A stretch of 5,725 nucleotides of DNA from Firmicutes bacterium UBA5486 (GCA_002427045.1 DIPO01000070.1:60536-66260), one strand, 5' to 3'. Numbered from the stretch's first letter, positions 1 to 5,604 are shown. Notes: a model not told the origin generated them from the sequence alone. Translations and numbers: made by a program.

Positions 1-87
1 AGGCGAAAAATGAGATTACTCGTTGCTCGGTTGAATGACCGCCTTTGTAAGCTATAGAAGAAAGTTATATTTTCATTCTTTCACGTG

Positions 88-103
88 CCCCAGCTTGCTG
101 GGG
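88..103. other. GC-rich hairpin with CUUG tetraloop
   Basis: CCCCAG (88-93) and CUGGGG (98-103) form a perfect 6-bp stem around a CUUG tetraloop, and G87 with U104 can add a wobble pair. CUUG loops are known to be stable on C-G closing pairs; here the loop would be closed by G93-C98, so extra stability is not certain. There is no T-tract on either side, so it is not a typical intrinsic terminator. It may be the 3' part of a structured RNA or a stabilising hairpin of a transcript entering from the left. Its role is unknown. Confidence 0.5.
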
Positions 104-137
104 TGGGAGACTACTCAGAAAACAAAATCTGTAAGGC

Positions 138-166
138 TTTACAAATTTGCCTTTATACTCTATAAT
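138..166 (+). promoter_or_regulatory. Sigma-70-type promoter for the HAD phosphatase gene
   Basis: A -35 box TTTACA (138-143) and a perfect -10 box TATAAT (161-166) are separated by exactly 17 nt. Transcription would start near 172-174, about 85 nt before the ATG at 259. It is the best promoter match on the plus strand of this intergenic region, and it makes the phosphatase gene independently transcribed. Confidence 0.75.
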
Positions 167-245
167 GCATAATAAATATACAATTGACAATAAAACAAGT
201 GGCAAGAGACGAGCTACGGGTTATGCAATTTCTTTAATTGAATAC

Positions 246-252
246 AAGGAGG
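246..252 (+). promoter_or_regulatory. Ribosome binding site that fixes the HAD gene start
   Basis: AAGGAGG lies 6 nt upstream of the ATG at 259. An upstream in-frame TTG at 238 would place this site inside the coding sequence and has no comparable site of its own, so the ATG is preferred. Confidence 0.9.
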
Positions 253-258
253 TATATT

Positions 259-969
259 ATGATCAAGCATCTGCTTTTTGATTTAGATGGAACATTACTT
301 CCAATTGATCTTGATTTTTTCTTCCAGGATTATCTGTCAACTTTAAGTGAAAAGTTTAGTCAAAGCATACCCAAAAAAGAGTTCATGGAAAAATTATTAG
401 CAAGTACAATGGTAATGGTGAAAAATAAAAATTCGAATTTGACCAATGAGGATGTTTTCTGGAATGATTTCCCTGACCGTATTGGCTTTCCCCGCTCAGC
501 TCTGGAACCAGTCATATTAAGTTTTTATCATCATGAATACCGGGAACTCGGTAGTAATCTTCCGCCAGCCCCTCTAGCCCGGAAAACACTAGAGCTTGCT
601 TTAAAAAAAGGCTTCAACATCACTATTGCTACCAATCCCATTTTTCCTAAGTTTGCACTTATTGAACGTTTATCCTGGATTAATTGTCATGATCTTCCTT
701 TTCAGATGGTTACTGCTATGGAAGATATGCACTTTTGTAAGCCAAATCCAGAATATTATCATGAAATACTTGAGCTCCTCAGTGTCAAAGGAGAAGAGTG
801 TTTAATGATTGGCAATGATGTTGAAGAAGATTTAATCGCCTCCCATTTGGGGATCAAAACCTGTTTGGTAACAGATCGACTAATCAATAGAGGTAAATTA
901 AAAGTTGAGCCCGATTATACTTGCAGTTTTGCCGAGCTCAACCAGATCATTCAAGATTTAAATCTTTAA
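259..969 (+). CDS. HAD-superfamily hydrolase (probable small-molecule phosphatase)
   Basis: A 236-residue cytoplasmic protein of the haloacid dehalogenase superfamily, predicted to be a Mg2+-dependent phosphatase acting through an aspartyl-phosphate intermediate. All four family motifs are visible: motif I FDLDGTLL with D8 (nucleophile) and D10 (acid/base); motif II ITIATNP with T125; motif III lysine K161 in CKPNP; and motif IV GNDVEED with D187 and D191, which would bind the metal. Residues about 15-100 between motifs I and II form a helical cap of the C1 type, which sets substrate choice. The substrate cannot be read from sequence, and phosphoglycolate-phosphatase-like or nucleotidase-like roles are possible. 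The start is ATG 259 rather than the upstream TTG because of the AAGGAGG site. The gene has its own promoter and faces mgtE convergently across 110 nt, so no operon partner is visible. The family call is firm and the substrate is unknown. Confidence 0.9.
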   Translation: MIKHLLFDLDGTLLPIDLDFFFQDYLSTLSEKFSQSIPKKEFMEKLLASTMVMVKNKNSNLTNEDVFWNDFPDRIGFPRSALEPVILSFYHHEYRELGSNLPPAPLARKTLELALKKGFNITIATNPIFPKFALIERLSWINCHDLPFQMVTAMEDMHFCKPNPEYYHEILELLSVKGEECLMIGNDVEEDLIASHLGIKTCLVTDRLINRGKLKVEPDYTCSFAELNQIIQDLNL

Positions 970-1079
970 AAAATAAATGTGAAAGCCTGTAATAACATTT
1001 ACCCTGTTATGTATCCCCAAATAATATATTGCGGCTTAATGGTTAAATGTGGCATTATTGGAATTTTTCTTGTATCTTC
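970..1079. other. Convergent intergenic region without a clear terminator
   Basis: The HAD gene and mgtE end facing each other across 110 nt. The only notable structure is a weak hairpin, ATAACA (992-997) with TGTTAT (1005-1010) and a 7-nt loop. It is AT-rich and has no T-tract on either strand, so it is a poor intrinsic terminator. Each transcript may read into the other gene as antisense, or stop by another mechanism. Confidence 0.5.
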
Positions 1080-2408
1080 TCAAAACTTAAAAACCCGAGT
1101 AGCAATCGCAAAGTAAATTAATAAGCCTGTAGCATCACAAATAGATGTAATTAACGGACTACTAGCTACTGCTGGATCTAATCGCATTTTGGTAAGAATA
1201 AAGGGCAGAGCCATTCCGATAATATTCGAAAAGATCACAATTGCGACCATTGTTAAACCTACTACCAACCCTACTTCTGTTCCCCCACGGGCTGTACCGA
1301 GAAATACTCCCGCAAATCCTAATACTAAACCTAAAAAGATCCCAACTAACAGCTCCTTAATTAACACTTTGCCCCAATCCGCCATTTTCACATCCCCAGT
1401 AACTAAAGCACGGACTACCATGGTTGCCGATTGTGATCCAGTATTGCCGCCAGTATCAATAAGCAAAGGAATAAAAAACGTTAAAGCAATAACTGAAGAA
1501 AGAATATCTTCATACGCAGCAATCACTCCTGAAGAAACCAGATTAACAAGGATTAGTCCAAGCAACCAAATAATTCTTTTACCAAAAAGTGTCCAAATAC
1601 TCGCATCAATATATGCTTCTTTCATCGGCAAAATAGAAGCTGCTTTATGAATATCTTCAGTAACCTCTTCTTCAGCCACACCTAAAACATCATCTACAGT
1701 AATAACCCCTAGTAATCTTTGCGCCTGATCTACTACCGGCAAAACCAAAAAACCATACTTGTCAAAAAGGCGTGCTACTTCCTCCTGATCCAGATCTACG
1801 GGAGCAGAGATCACATCCTGCTCCATTACATCCCCTACTACGGTTTCTAAGGGCTTAGTAACAAGAGTACGTAAGGAGACTACCCCAACCAAACGCTGTT
1901 CCTGTGAAACTACGTAAATATAATATGCACTCTCTGTTGATGGCGCTTTCTCTCTTAGAAGCACTAACACCTGTTCTAAGGTCTGATTTTCATAAACCGC
2001 GATAAACTCGGTGGCCATTAACCCTCCGGAAGTATCGCTCTCATAAGCTAAAAGCTTTTTAACCTTTTTCCCTTTATCACCCATTAAAGCAATGAGGGCC
2101 CAAGCCTCTGTTTCAGGCAATTCCGCTAGCAAGTCGGCAGCTTCGTCTGTATACATTTGATTTAAGATCTTTGCAGTCTTCTCCGGTGCTAAATGGCTTA
2201 AGATCTCTGCTTCATTATTCAGTTCCATTTCTTGTAGAATCATTGCCGCCAAATCATTAGGAAGAGTATCAATAAATCTAATCTGATTCTCTAGAGGAAC
2301 CTCAATTAAAATTTCAGCCACATCAGCTGGATGCATATCTTCTACCAGCGCAACCCGTTCTTGGGAAAAATCTTCCAACAGCATTTGTTTCAAAGTAATC
2401 TGTTCCAT
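1080..2408 (-). CDS. mgtE: MgtE-type magnesium transporter/channel
   Basis: A full-length 442-residue inner-membrane Mg2+ transporter of the MgtE (SLC41-like) family, which works as a Mg2+-gated dimeric channel. An acidic, helical MgtE N domain spans about 20-125 (for example HPADVAEIL and YTDEAADLLAELPE). Two CBS domains follow at about 134-190 and 196-250, the second containing GVITVDDVLGV. The family's long plug helix lies near 255-275. Five membrane helices fill about 278-440. The family signature DTGGNTGSQSATM is at 318-330. D425 in the last helix (SICDATG) matches the conserved pore aspartate that binds Mg2+ in the Thermus thermophilus protein. The cytosolic domains normally close the pore when internal Mg2+ is high. 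The ATG start has a close, slightly atypical purine site (GGGGAAGGA). The gene is transcribed alone from its own promoter through an attenuator-like leader. Co2+ may also be carried, as in some relatives. No residue looks damaged. Confidence 0.97.
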   Translation of the reverse strand: MEQITLKQMLLEDFSQERVALVEDMHPADVAEILIEVPLENQIRFIDTLPNDLAAMILQEMELNNEAEILSHLAPEKTAKILNQMYTDEAADLLAELPETEAWALIALMGDKGKKVKKLLAYESDTSGGLMATEFIAVYENQTLEQVLVLLREKAPSTESAYYIYVVSQEQRLVGVVSLRTLVTKPLETVVGDVMEQDVISAPVDLDQEEVARLFDKYGFLVLPVVDQAQRLLGVITVDDVLGVAEEEVTEDIHKAASILPMKEAYIDASIWTLFGKRIIWLLGLILVNLVSSGVIAAYEDILSSVIALTFFIPLLIDTGGNTGSQSATMVVRALVTGDVKMADWGKVLIKELLVGIFLGLVLGFAGVFLGTARGGTEVGLVVGLTMVAIVIFSNIIGMALPFILTKMRLDPAVASSPLITSICDATGLLIYFAIATRVFKF

Positions 2409-2426
2409 TTTCCTTCCCCTTTCCGG

Positions 2427-2460
2427 GACAAATAAAAGAACCCCTTTAAAAGGGGTTCTT
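2427..2460 (-). terminator. Intrinsic terminator in the mgtE leader (attenuator)
   Basis: The RNA arms AAGAACCCC (2460-2452) and GGGGUUCUU (2444-2436) pair perfectly, and the U and A bases between them can extend the stem to 11-12 bp. UUAUUUG follows directly, giving the run UUUUAUUUG with the stem end. It lies between the mgtE promoter and the mgtE ATG, ending about 20 nt before the start codon, with no other gene to terminate. That position is the hallmark of transcription attenuation by a riboswitch, a leader peptide or an RNA-binding protein. Confidence 0.9.
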
Positions 2461-2651
2461 GGCTTCCATAAAAAACAGCATACAATACTTAACCTCTAAT
2501 AATCTTCCTAAACCAGATAATAAAGAGGAAAGGAAGCCATAGATTGTCCCTTTGAATTTATTATGCACGACCAAGGTATAGAACTACCATCTCCATAAAG
2601 GTCAGAATCCATTAACTTCCTCACCTCTCTTTATGATTACCGTTTTATCCT
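2436..2651 (-). promoter_or_regulatory. Structured mgtE 5' leader (candidate Mg2+-responsive attenuator)
   Basis: About 215 nt of leader from the predicted transcription start to the terminator. Helix P1 pairs AUAAAGAG (2634-2627) with CUCUUUAU (2527-2520). Helix P2 pairs AGGAAGUUA (2621-2613) with UGGCUUCCU (2539-2531) over nine pairs, two of them G.U. An internal loop, AGGUG opposite UUC, separates the two helices. Inside is a hairpin with GACC/GGUC (2603-2600 and 2572-2569) and GGUA/UACC (2588-2585 and 2578-2575). The P2 3' strand UGGCUUCC (2539-2532) is also perfectly complementary to GGAAGCCA (2467-2460) directly before the terminator, so two folds exclude each other. Mg2+-transporter leaders are often Mg2+ sensors, for example the M-box before B. 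subtilis mgtE. The M-box core GACGCCAAUGGG is absent here and I do not recognise the fold as any known class. What it senses is inferred from the gene only. Confidence 0.7.
2508..2612 (-). CDS. Possible 34-residue leader peptide upstream of mgtE
   Basis: An ATG at 2612-2610 follows a very strong Shine-Dalgarno, GAGGUGA (2627-2621), with an 8-nt spacer. It opens a 34-codon frame ending at TAG (2510-2508). The peptide starts MDSDLYGDGSSIPW, has three aspartates in its first eight residues and a proline at 13, and ends in a hydrophobic FPLYYLV. It has no signal sequence, and I recognise no domain. Its stop codon is about 100 nt before the mgtE start and before the terminator. A known parallel is the enterobacterial mgtL leader peptide, whose acidic and proline-rich start makes ribosomes fall off in low Mg2+ and so switches on mgtA. 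The present frame could play a similar role, but an open frame of 34 codons can arise by chance, and the GAGGUGA stretch also lies in a structured RNA element. The translation signal is good and the function is unproven. Confidence 0.5.
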   Translation of the reverse strand: MDSDLYGDGSSIPWSCIINSKGQSMASFPLYYLV

Positions 2652-2657
2652 CTTTAT

Positions 2658-2686
2658 ATTTTATCCAAATACTTTTTTTTTGTCAA
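2658..2686 (-). promoter_or_regulatory. Near-consensus sigma-70 promoter for mgtE
   Basis: Read on the minus strand, TTGACA (2686-2681) is a perfect -35 box. After exactly 17 nt comes TAAAAT (2663-2658), one mismatch from consensus. The spacer includes a run of eight A. Transcription should start near 2650-2652, just upstream of leader helix P1. The strength of the promoter implies that the main control of mgtE comes later, at the leader terminator. Confidence 0.88.
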
Positions 2687-2775
2687 TTGTTGCTAAGCAA
2701 AAGTTTTTGTACCATTTTTATTTTTTTGCCAACAATTATGAAAGAAAAACGTTTTTTATAAAGGATTATCTTATG

Positions 2776-2813
2776 AAAAAGAGGTCTGCTTTATTGTTTC
2801 AGGCCTCTTTTTT
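2776..2813 (-). terminator. Intrinsic terminator after metQ (can act both ways)
   Basis: A 9-bp stem pairs AAAAAGAGG with CCUCUUUUU, followed inward by one non-Watson-Crick position and a CUG/CAG 3-bp extension around an 11-nt loop. On the minus strand it starts 26 nt after the metQ stop codon and ends in a run of U. On the plus strand the run is six T and the odd position becomes a G.U pair, so it could also stop plus-strand transcripts. It closes the metNIQ operon and insulates it from the mgtE promoter downstream. Confidence 0.85.
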
Positions 2814-2838
2814 ATAAAGTTTCTAATTTAATTATATT

Positions 2839-3633
2839 TTAAAAAGCAGGTACAATATCTCCCTGGTAGTTTTTCTGGAGATACTCTCTAATTAGATCGC
2901 TATTTAATGCCTTAGCAAGTTTTTGCAAAGCGGGATTATTCTTATCCTGTTCCTTGACTGCCAACACATTAGCATAGGGAGACTCACTACCTTCTATAAA
3001 CAAGGCATCTTTTGTTGGTACTAACTTAGCAGGAAGAGCATAGTTCGTATTAATTACCGCCAGATCCACATCAGCCAATATCCGTGGCAATTGGGCAGCT
3101 TCTAATGGTTTCACTTGTAAACTTTTGGGGTTTTTTACAATATCCAGCTCCGTAGCCGAAAGCCCTGCTCCTTTGCGCAGTTCAATAAGTTTAGCCCGCT
3201 CAAGCAGTAAAAGAGCCCGGCCACAATTGGTTGGGTCATTTGGAACCGCTACTACTGCTTTTTTCTGTATCTCTGCTAATGACTTAATCTTTTTCGAATA
3301 AATCCCCATCGGCTCAATATGTACCTTGGCAATATACGTAAGACTTAACCTGTGATCCTTGGAAAATTGTTCAAGGTAGGGAATGTGTTGAAAAAAGTTT
3401 GCATCTAATTCACCTTCAGCCAGAGCCAGATTAGGCTGGACATAATCTTGAAATTCAATAATCTTTAAATCAATACCTTCTTTAGCTAATAAAGGTTTAA
3501 TCTCCTCTAAAATCGCTGCATGCGGTGTAGGTGAAGCTCCTACTTTCAGAGTAGTAGATGCCGAAATCAAAGCTTGATTACCAATCAATCCAACCAATAA
3601 AAGTAATACCAATAATAAATTTTTCTTCTTCAT
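2839..3633 (-). CDS. metQ: Methionine ABC transporter substrate-binding protein (NlpA/MetQ family), lipobox cysteine missing
   Basis: A 264-residue exported binding protein that captures methionine outside the membrane and delivers it to the MetNI transporter. Family motifs seen are VGASPTPHAAIL (31-42), DYVQPNLALAEGELDANFFQ (63-82), HIEPMGIYSK (105-114), PNDPTNCGRALLLL (131-144, with R139) and NTNYAL (195-200). The length fits the family. The signal peptide is clear: MKKK, a leucine-rich core, then LIG (16-18). In usual MetQ lipoproteins a cysteine follows at this point, but here it is N19 (codon AAT) and no cysteine occurs in the first 130 residues. A signal peptidase I site after A25 (ISA/STT) is plausible, so the mature protein may be soluble. 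AAGGAGG lies 10 nt before the ATG. It is the last gene of the operon, 59 nt after metI. Related NlpA proteins can bind other amino acids, so methionine is inferred from the whole operon. Confidence 0.92.
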   Translation of the reverse strand: MKKKNLLLVLLLLVGLIGNQALISASTTLKVGASPTPHAAILEEIKPLLAKEGIDLKIIEFQDYVQPNLALAEGELDANFFQHIPYLEQFSKDHRLSLTYIAKVHIEPMGIYSKKIKSLAEIQKKAVVAVPNDPTNCGRALLLLERAKLIELRKGAGLSATELDIVKNPKSLQVKPLEAAQLPRILADVDLAVINTNYALPAKLVPTKDALFIEGSESPYANVLAVKEQDKNNPALQKLAKALNSDLIREYLQKNYQGDIVPAF

Positions 3634-3692
3634 AAATCTGCGGCCTCCTTATTTGTTTTCTATTCTCTCTTTGTATCTAAACTAAAGCAGCT

Positions 3693-4352
3693 CTAGCGAC
3701 GATTCAAACTATTCGCTATCCATCCGCCTAAAGATTGAAGCCCTTGTACTAAAACCACTAAAACCAGAACTGTAGCAAACATAATATCACCACGAAACCG
3801 CTGATAACCATAACGGATAGCCAAATCACCTAACCCGCCTCCTCCAACTGCCCCCGCCATCGCAGAATAGCTAATGAGGCTAACGGCAACCATTGTTACT
3901 CCTAACACTAATCCCGGTACAGCTTCTGGAATTAATACTTTAATAATAATCTGCCATGTAGTAGCTCCCATTGCTTGAGCTGCCTCAATTACTCCCCAAT
4001 CCACCTCTAGCAGAGCAGATTCAACCACCCTAGCCATAAAAGGAATAGCACTAACTGTTAGTGGTACAATTGCCCCGGCGGTTCCAATTGAGGTACCGAC
4101 AATTAAACGTGTTAAGGGAATAATCGCTACTAACAGAATAATAAAAGGTAATGATCTTCCGACATTAATTATTGCAGAGAGTATCTTATTGATAGTTTTT
4201 AACGGCTTAATATGGCGCGGGCCGGTAATCACTAACAAAATTCCTAATGGGATGCCAAAGAAAGCTGCCAAAACTAAAGAAATCCCCACCATATACAGGG
4301 TTTCTCCTAATGCTTTAATCAGTAGATTTAATAGTTGCGGGTTCCACACCAT
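3693..4352 (-). CDS. metI: Methionine ABC transporter permease
   Basis: A 219-residue integral membrane permease of the methionine uptake transporter family. It forms a dimer in the membrane and is driven by two MetN ATPases. About five hydrophobic helices are visible, near 17-42, 56-80, 88-110, 140-165 and 190-212. The coupling EAA motif EAAQAMGATTWQIIIKVLIP covers 123-142 and contacts the ATPase. GRSLPFIILL (65-74) and the glycine-rich GAVGGGGLGDLAIRYGYQR (167-185) are typical of MetI. The length matches the family (about 217). The ATG lies inside the 3' end of metN, giving a 38-nt overlap, with GAGGTG 4 nt upstream. This points to translational coupling and equal production of both subunits. 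No defect is seen. Confidence 0.96.
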   Translation of the reverse strand: MVWNPQLLNLLIKALGETLYMVGISLVLAAFFGIPLGILLVITGPRHIKPLKTINKILSAIINVGRSLPFIILLVAIIPLTRLIVGTSIGTAGAIVPLTVSAIPFMARVVESALLEVDWGVIEAAQAMGATTWQIIIKVLIPEAVPGLVLGVTMVAVSLISYSAMAGAVGGGGLGDLAIRYGYQRFRGDIMFATVLVLVVLVQGLQSLGGWIANSLNRR

Positions 4353-5388
4353 TCAACACCTCAATCTTTAATCCCTGGTCAACAAGGAACTGCATTGTCT
4401 CTTCAACGTTTTTGTTCGCCCCCGTCAGTTCTACAATTAGTGAACCAAAAGGGTTGTTCTTTATAAAATCCAGGTTAGCATAGATAATATTAACATCTAC
4501 ATCAAATTTCCGGATCACCGAGGAAATAACAGGTTCACCTGCTACATCACCAATAAAAGAGATCCGGACTGTTTTCCCCACCCATCCCTGGTTACGAACA
4601 ATCACTTTCCGCTCTTTAATTTCATGCGGGATTTCCGTATGCAAAATATCTTTCATAAATCTTCGAGCCGTATTCGTCCGAGGACGAGCAAAAACATCAA
4701 TAACCGGGCCTTTCTCTACAATCCGCCCATCCTCAATCACTGCTACTGTATCACAGATTTCTTTAATTACATTCATCTGGTGGGTAATCAGAATAATCGT
4801 TAATCCAAAACGTTGATTTACATCTTGTAAAAGCCTTAATATCGATTTGGTTGTCTCCGGATCCAAGGCAGAAGTCGCTTCATCACAAAGGAGAACCTCT
4901 GGATTATTTGCTAAAGCCCGGGCAATCCCTACCCGTTGCTTCTGTCCACCACTTAATTGCGAAGGATAAACATCTATTTTATCAGCAAGTCCAACCATCT
5001 CAATTAATTCTAATACCTTTTTTTTAGTCTCTGCCCGTTTTACACCAGCAATTTCCAAAGGAAAGGCTACATTGTCAAAAACTGTCCGGGAGGATAATAG
5101 GTTAAAATGCTGGAAGATCATACCAATCTTTCGTCTTGCTTCCCGAAGTTCTTTCCCCTTTAATCTAGTAATTTCCTGGTCTCTGATCCAAATCTTTCCA
5201 GATTGTAGTACTTCTAATTTATTAATACAACGCACTAGGGTACTCTTCCCGGCACCACTCAATCCAATTATTCCAAAAATTTCGCCCTTTTTAACCTTCA
5301 GATTTACTTCGTCCAAAGCAACAACTCGGTCTTCTCCTTCTCCGTAAATCTTTGTAGCATTTTCTAATCTAATCATAACCTGCGGCAC
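4315..5388 (-). CDS. metN: Methionine ABC transporter ATP-binding protein with NIL domain
   Basis: A 357-residue cytoplasmic ATPase that powers methionine import through MetI. The ABC domain (about 5-245) contains Walker A GLSGAGKST (42-50), Q-loop Q93, signature LSGGQKQR (145-152), Walker B VLLCDE (165-170), D-loop SALD (173-176) and switch histidine H203. All catalytic residues are intact. A C-terminal NIL domain follows at about 270-350. In E. coli MetN the corresponding domain binds methionine and shuts the transporter off when the cell is replete (transinhibition), which supports methionine as the substrate. The start is GTG at 5388, with AAAGGAGG 7 nt upstream. The ATG four codons later would be about 19 nt from that site and is less likely. 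It is the first gene of metN-metI-metQ. The length is slightly above E. coli MetN (343). Confidence 0.97.
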   Translation of the reverse strand: MPQVMIRLENATKIYGEGEDRVVALDEVNLKVKKGEIFGIIGLSGAGKSTLVRCINKLEVLQSGKIWIRDQEITRLKGKELREARRKIGMIFQHFNLLSSRTVFDNVAFPLEIAGVKRAETKKKVLELIEMVGLADKIDVYPSQLSGGQKQRVGIARALANNPEVLLCDEATSALDPETTKSILRLLQDVNQRFGLTIILITHQMNVIKEICDTVAVIEDGRIVEKGPVIDVFARPRTNTARRFMKDILHTEIPHEIKERKVIVRNQGWVGKTVRISFIGDVAGEPVISSVIRKFDVDVNIIYANLDFIKNNPFGSLIVELTGANKNVEETMQFLVDQGLKIEVLNGVEPATIKSTD

Positions 5389-5395
5389 TTATTGG

Positions 5396-5403
5396 CCTCC
5401 TTT
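5396..5403 (-). promoter_or_regulatory. Ribosome binding site deciding the GTG start of metN
   Basis: AAAGGAGG on the minus strand sits 7 nt before GTG (5388-5386). The next in-frame ATG would be too far away, so GTG is the start. Confidence 0.88.
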
Positions 5404-5433
5404 CTCTTCCAATCCTTCTGGATGAACAGAGAA
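5402..5433 (-). other. Hairpin abutting the metN ribosome binding site
   Basis: On the minus strand UUCUCU (5433-5428) pairs with AGAGAA (5407-5402), and inside it AUCC pairs with GGAU around an AGAA loop, with a weak internal region between. The 3' arm overlaps the first two A of AAAGGAGG. The hairpin could modulate access to the site, or simply hold it single-stranded. No protein-binding or ligand motif is recognised. Confidence 0.45.
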
Positions 5434-5552
5434 ATATTTATTTAACTAATATTTATATTAAAATTTCATAAGTGAATTGTGTAATTACCTCATGCTTGAA
5501 TAATCGGTGAAAAGTCTTTAAACTAAGGATATGTGGTTAAATCGAAAATAAT

Positions 5553-5604
5553 TAAATTATGCAATTCTTTATCATACATAATTTTTGAGGAATCGCATAA
5601 CCCA
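5553..5604 (-). repeat. Imperfect inverted repeat / long hairpin upstream of metN
   Basis: On the minus strand UUAUGCGAUUC (5600-5590) pairs with GAAUUGCAUAA (5567-5557) over 11 pairs, one of them G.U. GGG/UUU wobbles and a U-A pair extend the stem to 15 positions. The 22-nt loop can form a further UUAU/AUAA hairpin. All four irregular pairs are G.U on the minus strand and would be A.C mismatches on the plus strand, which favours a minus-strand RNA over a DNA palindrome. It could be a leader structure of metN or a remnant of a small mobile element. Confidence 0.5.

Larger units (their letters stand above)
1..237. other. Left-edge intergenic region, no supported gene
   Basis: No convincing gene is visible. 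A short plus-strand open frame runs in from the left edge to a TAG at 55-57, but at 18 codons it is too short to call. The region contains a GC-rich hairpin (88-103), then an AT-rich stretch with the promoter of the downstream phosphatase gene (138-166) and its roughly 85-nt untranslated leader. A TTGACA at 184-189 has no matching -10 box at normal spacing. The DNA changes from moderately GC-rich (1-110) to AT-rich (120-240), which suggests the left 110 nt belong to the end of a neighbouring unit outside the window. Confidence 0.6.

Noticed and set aside
1..57. Possible 3' end of a plus-strand gene entering from the left (18 codons to TAG)
   Set aside because: Too short to tell from a chance frame, and other frames on both strands are also open to the edge.
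184..212. Second plus-strand promoter starting at TTGACA (184-189)
   Set aside because: The hexamer 17 nt downstream is AGACGA, which is not a -10 box, and nearby spacings are no better.
238..258. TTG start giving a 7-residue longer HAD protein
   Set aside because: The AAGGAGG ribosome binding site would fall inside the coding sequence, and motif I normally sits within a few residues of the N-terminus, as it does with the ATG start.
1189..1650. 153-residue plus-strand open frame
   Set aside because: It lies wholly antisense to the mgtE membrane domain, has no ribosome binding site and gives a low-complexity Pro/Thr/Lys-rich product. It is a shadow of mgtE.
2520..2634. Canonical M-box (ykoK) Mg2+ riboswitch
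   Set aside because: Only AGGUGAGG and a short UAUGGAGAU-like stretch resemble it. The conserved GACGCCAAUGGG region and the 3' core are missing, so I do not call it M-box without a model search.
2745..2756. Perfect 12-nt palindrome AAAAACGTTTTT between the mgtE promoter and the metQ terminator
   Set aside because: It is made mostly of A and T runs in A/T-rich DNA and matches no operator I can name. It probably has no specific role.
4189..4371. 60-residue plus-strand open frame
   Set aside because: Antisense to the metI/metN junction and without coding features.
5072..5347. 91-residue plus-strand open frame
   Set aside because: Antisense to the metN ATPase domain, with no family resemblance and no start signals.
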